From: an uncultured Synechococcus sp.
GTDB taxonomy: Bacteria; Cyanobacteriota; Cyanobacteriia; PCC-6307; Cyanobiaceae
Reading direction: 5' to 3'
Assembly (NCBI GenBank): GCA_913040905.1
Contig: CAJWIC010000010.1
Coordinates: 1-16,483, forward strand
Length of the DNA: 16,483 bases
Shown: positions 14,911 to 16,483 of the stretch, piece after piece
How the letters are laid out: every line of letters begins with the position of its first letter
Position numbering within the stretch: the stretch's first letter is position 1
Notes under the pieces: generated by a model
Databases searched by the model: none
What the model saw: the letters and a program-made list of their open reading frames with translations, nothing else
Told to the model about the DNA's origin: nothing
Position numbers and translations under genes: made by a program

Positions 14911-16227
14911 TTGAAAAATATAATCTTTGCTTCAAAAAGTTACGATAGAAAAGGTAAAATTCATGAGTCAATTGAGCATCACAATCGCGATGTGGCGGAC
15001 CATTTTCGTCGCGAAAAATTCGACAAGATGAAAGAGAACCCCTATTCGTTTTTCAGGGGATCAAATCACATTTTCTGGTCTGATTTTGCTGGTGACTGGC
15101 AGATCAATCGTTTCGGAGGAAGTGCTTTTTCGCGCACTTGGATTGAAGGGGACTCCCATGTCTACAATATGGGTGCTTATTTGAACAATGCCGGTCATGT
15201 TGCCTTTGGCTTTGACGATTATGATGACGCCCTCGTAGCTGATTACCAGTACGACATTTGGCGTTTTTGTACAAGCATGGTTTTAGATGCCTGGCAAAAC
15301 GAGAGGTTTGGCGATCAGGAGCTTACTGAGGCGATTCAGATTTTCGCTAAAACGTATTTAAAGACAATTACTTCTTTTGATCGGGTAGATCTGTTTTCGG
15401 CGTCGTTTAACCAGGGCAACACCTGTAAGCCCCTCTCCAAGTTTTTGGCCAAAACGTCAAAGAAATACAGTCGTGAGCGCATGCTCGGTAAATGGACTGA
15501 AGTCAGCGACGGGAACGTTCGTAAATTCCGTGTTATTGAAGGGAAGCTGTCTCCCGTCGATACCGAGACACGGAAGAAGATTGTGCAGGCTTTTCAGGGC
15601 TACTTGAGCACAATTCCCAAGGAATTTGCTGTGGTGAGTGACCTGCACAACAAGATTCTTGATGTTGCGGAGCGTCGAGGCGCTGGAACGGGTTCGCTGG
15701 GGCTCAAGCGTTATTACGTTCTGATCGCAGGGAATACTGAGCATGTCTATAATGATTTGATTCTGGACGTGAAGCAGCAGGAACATCCAACTGCTTTTAC
15801 CTATTTAAGTGACGAGGAGGTTAAAGAATATGAATACAATTTTGAAAATCATGCCCATCGGCACGCTGAGGCGTACAAGGCCCTGGCCGAACATCCGGAT
15901 CAGCATCTTGGCTGGTTGAGTCTCGATGGTGATTGTTTCTCGGTTCGGGAGCGGTCGCCGTTTAAAAATGACTTCCCAACGGAGACACTGGAGAAAACCA
16001 AGAACTACTACCGGATGGCAAGTCAATGGGCGGAAATTATGGCCACCAAGCACTTGCGTGCTGCCAGGCGTTTGAATCACTCTGTCGATCAATATGTCTT
16101 TGAAGCGACCATCAATCGGATCTCCCGGGACCGAGAAGAGGAGTTCGCGATTTTCACAGCAAGGATTGCCAAATCCTATGCAAAGCAGGTGAGAAAAGAT
16201 TGGTTGTATTTCTGTGAGGGTTTCTGA
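14911..16227 (+). CDS. DUF2252 family protein (kinase-like fold), low-GC gene
   Basis: A 438-residue member of the DUF2252 family (COG4320-type), whose fold is thought to be related to aminoglycoside-phosphotransferase-like kinases; no reaction is established. Motifs in order: RRKFDKMKENPYSFFRGSNH-like N-terminal block (about 33-53, NPYSFFRG), IEGDSHVYNMGAYLNNAG (GDxHxxN, about 78-95), FGFDDYDDALVADYQYDIWRF (D-D-x-D-D, a possible metal/catalytic acid cluster), GSLGLKRYYVLIAG near 262, and VKQQEHPTAFTYL. No signal peptide or membrane helix is seen. No ATG occurs before residue 40; the start is a TTG at 14911, between an in-frame stop at 14881 and the first motif, without a clear ribosome binding site. 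The gene is AT-richer than all flanking genes (26 of 60 G+C at 15301-15360, against 45 of 60 at 14401-14460), suggesting transfer. Confidence 0.85.
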   Translation: MKNIIFASKSYDRKGKIHESIEHHNRDVADHFRREKFDKMKENPYSFFRGSNHIFWSDFAGDWQINRFGGSAFSRTWIEGDSHVYNMGAYLNNAGHVAFGFDDYDDALVADYQYDIWRFCTSMVLDAWQNERFGDQELTEAIQIFAKTYLKTITSFDRVDLFSASFNQGNTCKPLSKFLAKTSKKYSRERMLGKWTEVSDGNVRKFRVIEGKLSPVDTETRKKIVQAFQGYLSTIPKEFAVVSDLHNKILDVAERRGAGTGSLGLKRYYVLIAGNTEHVYNDLILDVKQQEHPTAFTYLSDEEVKEYEYNFENHAHRHAEAYKALAEHPDQHLGWLSLDGDCFSVRERSPFKNDFPTETLEKTKNYYRMASQWAEIMATKHLRAARRLNHSVDQYVFEATINRISRDREEEFAIFTARIAKSYAKQVRKDWLYFCEGF

Positions 16228-16256
16228 GGACTGTCGAGGATTGTGATCCGTTCTCG

Positions 16257-16483
16257 TTATGGGATCGGTTGCATCGTGAGTTGATAACGGTGAACGCTGA
16301 CAGCCTTGTTGGTGATGGTCTGTCCCGGATCTGGGTAACGCGCCTGCCATTGATCCCCGCAGATCGCTTCACCGCAGCGCCTGTAACGGCTGAGGGTTTC
16401 GATCCGGCTCAGCCGCGGCGGGCCGGGGGCATGCAGGATCTGCAGCACCAATTCATCGGCCAGGAAGGTGTCGGTGCTCGGGC
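16257..16483 (-). CDS. C-terminal part of a probable DUF6816 protein (partial)
   Basis: The 5' end of this minus-strand gene lies outside the window; 75 codons and the TAA stop at 16257-16259 are visible. The fragment reads TDTFLADELVLQILHAP, then IETLSRYRRCGEAICGDQWQARYPDPGQ, and ends NKAVSVHRYQLTMQPIP. The spacing of ET-x-x-x-Y, a basic/Cys pair, Q-W/V-A-x-Y and A-V-x-x-Y-x-Y/Q-L matches my memory of the C-terminus of DUF6816, a family shared by cyanobacteria and plants and probably thylakoid-lumenal; its function is unknown. The match is by eye, so the name is tentative. It converges with the DUF2252 gene across 29 bases with only a weak imperfect stem. Confidence 0.65.
   Translation of the reverse strand, partial: PSTDTFLADELVLQILHAPGPPRLSRIETLSRYRRCGEAICGDQWQARYPDPGQTITNKAVSVHRYQLTMQPIP

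Noticed and set aside
16228..16256. Possible terminator between the DUF2252 and DUF6816-like genes
   Set aside because: The stem GGAT/ATCC with outer CGA/TCG pairs is short, bulged and lacks a T tract on either strand.

Overview
The window looks like chromosomal DNA from a marine picocyanobacterium (Synechococcus/Cyanobium type). The evidence is ndhO (a cyanobacterial and plastid NDH-1 subunit), zds for carotenoid synthesis, a DUF751/Ycf33-like gene, a plastid-type SufA and a TIGR01777 protein of the cyanobacterial SulA/GC1 type. Most of the sequence is GC-rich with very tight gene packing: start/stop overlaps such as ATGA, TGATG and TTGA, and overlapping convergent gene ends. I see no tRNA, rRNA, CRISPR array, transposase or prophage gene.

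Layout. (1) 11-2056 (+): a multi-membrane family-39-type glycosyltransferase with a TPR-like tail; its end overlaps that of ndhO on the other strand. (2) 2035-3983 (-): ndhO and, upstream of it, a Tat-exported GMC (cholesterol-oxidase-like) flavoprotein of visibly lower GC. (3) 4110-5039 (+): a TIGR01777/SulA-like epimerase-fold protein. (4) 4987-7313 (-): a compact set read as sufA, a TPR protein, a lipid-A-disaccharide-synthase-related protein and a small two-helix membrane protein. (5) 7386-9803 (+): zds, an overlapping SRPBCC gene and a PilP-like lipoprotein. (6) 9810-14028 (-): a run read as DUF751, rbfA, a GH3 (NagZ-like) glycosidase, a GT2-TPR fusion and hemD. (7) 14087-14812 (+): a glutathione S-transferase. 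(8) 14911-16227 (+): a low-GC DUF2252 gene with a TTG start. (9) 16257-16483 (-): the C-terminus of a probable DUF6816 protein that runs off the window.

Most genes are core photosynthetic housekeeping: NDH-1, carotenoid and tetrapyrrole synthesis, Fe-S assembly, ribosome maturation and envelope glycosylation or recycling. The two parts that stand out by composition and function are the GMC oxidoreductase (about 2334-3983) and the DUF2252 gene (14911-16227). Both are AT-richer than their neighbours and look like accessory or acquired genes in an otherwise conserved backbone. I found no convincing multi-gene novel system. The best leads are these two genes, the zds-SRPBCC pair, the LpxB-like/two-helix-protein pair and the GT2-TPR/hemD coupling.
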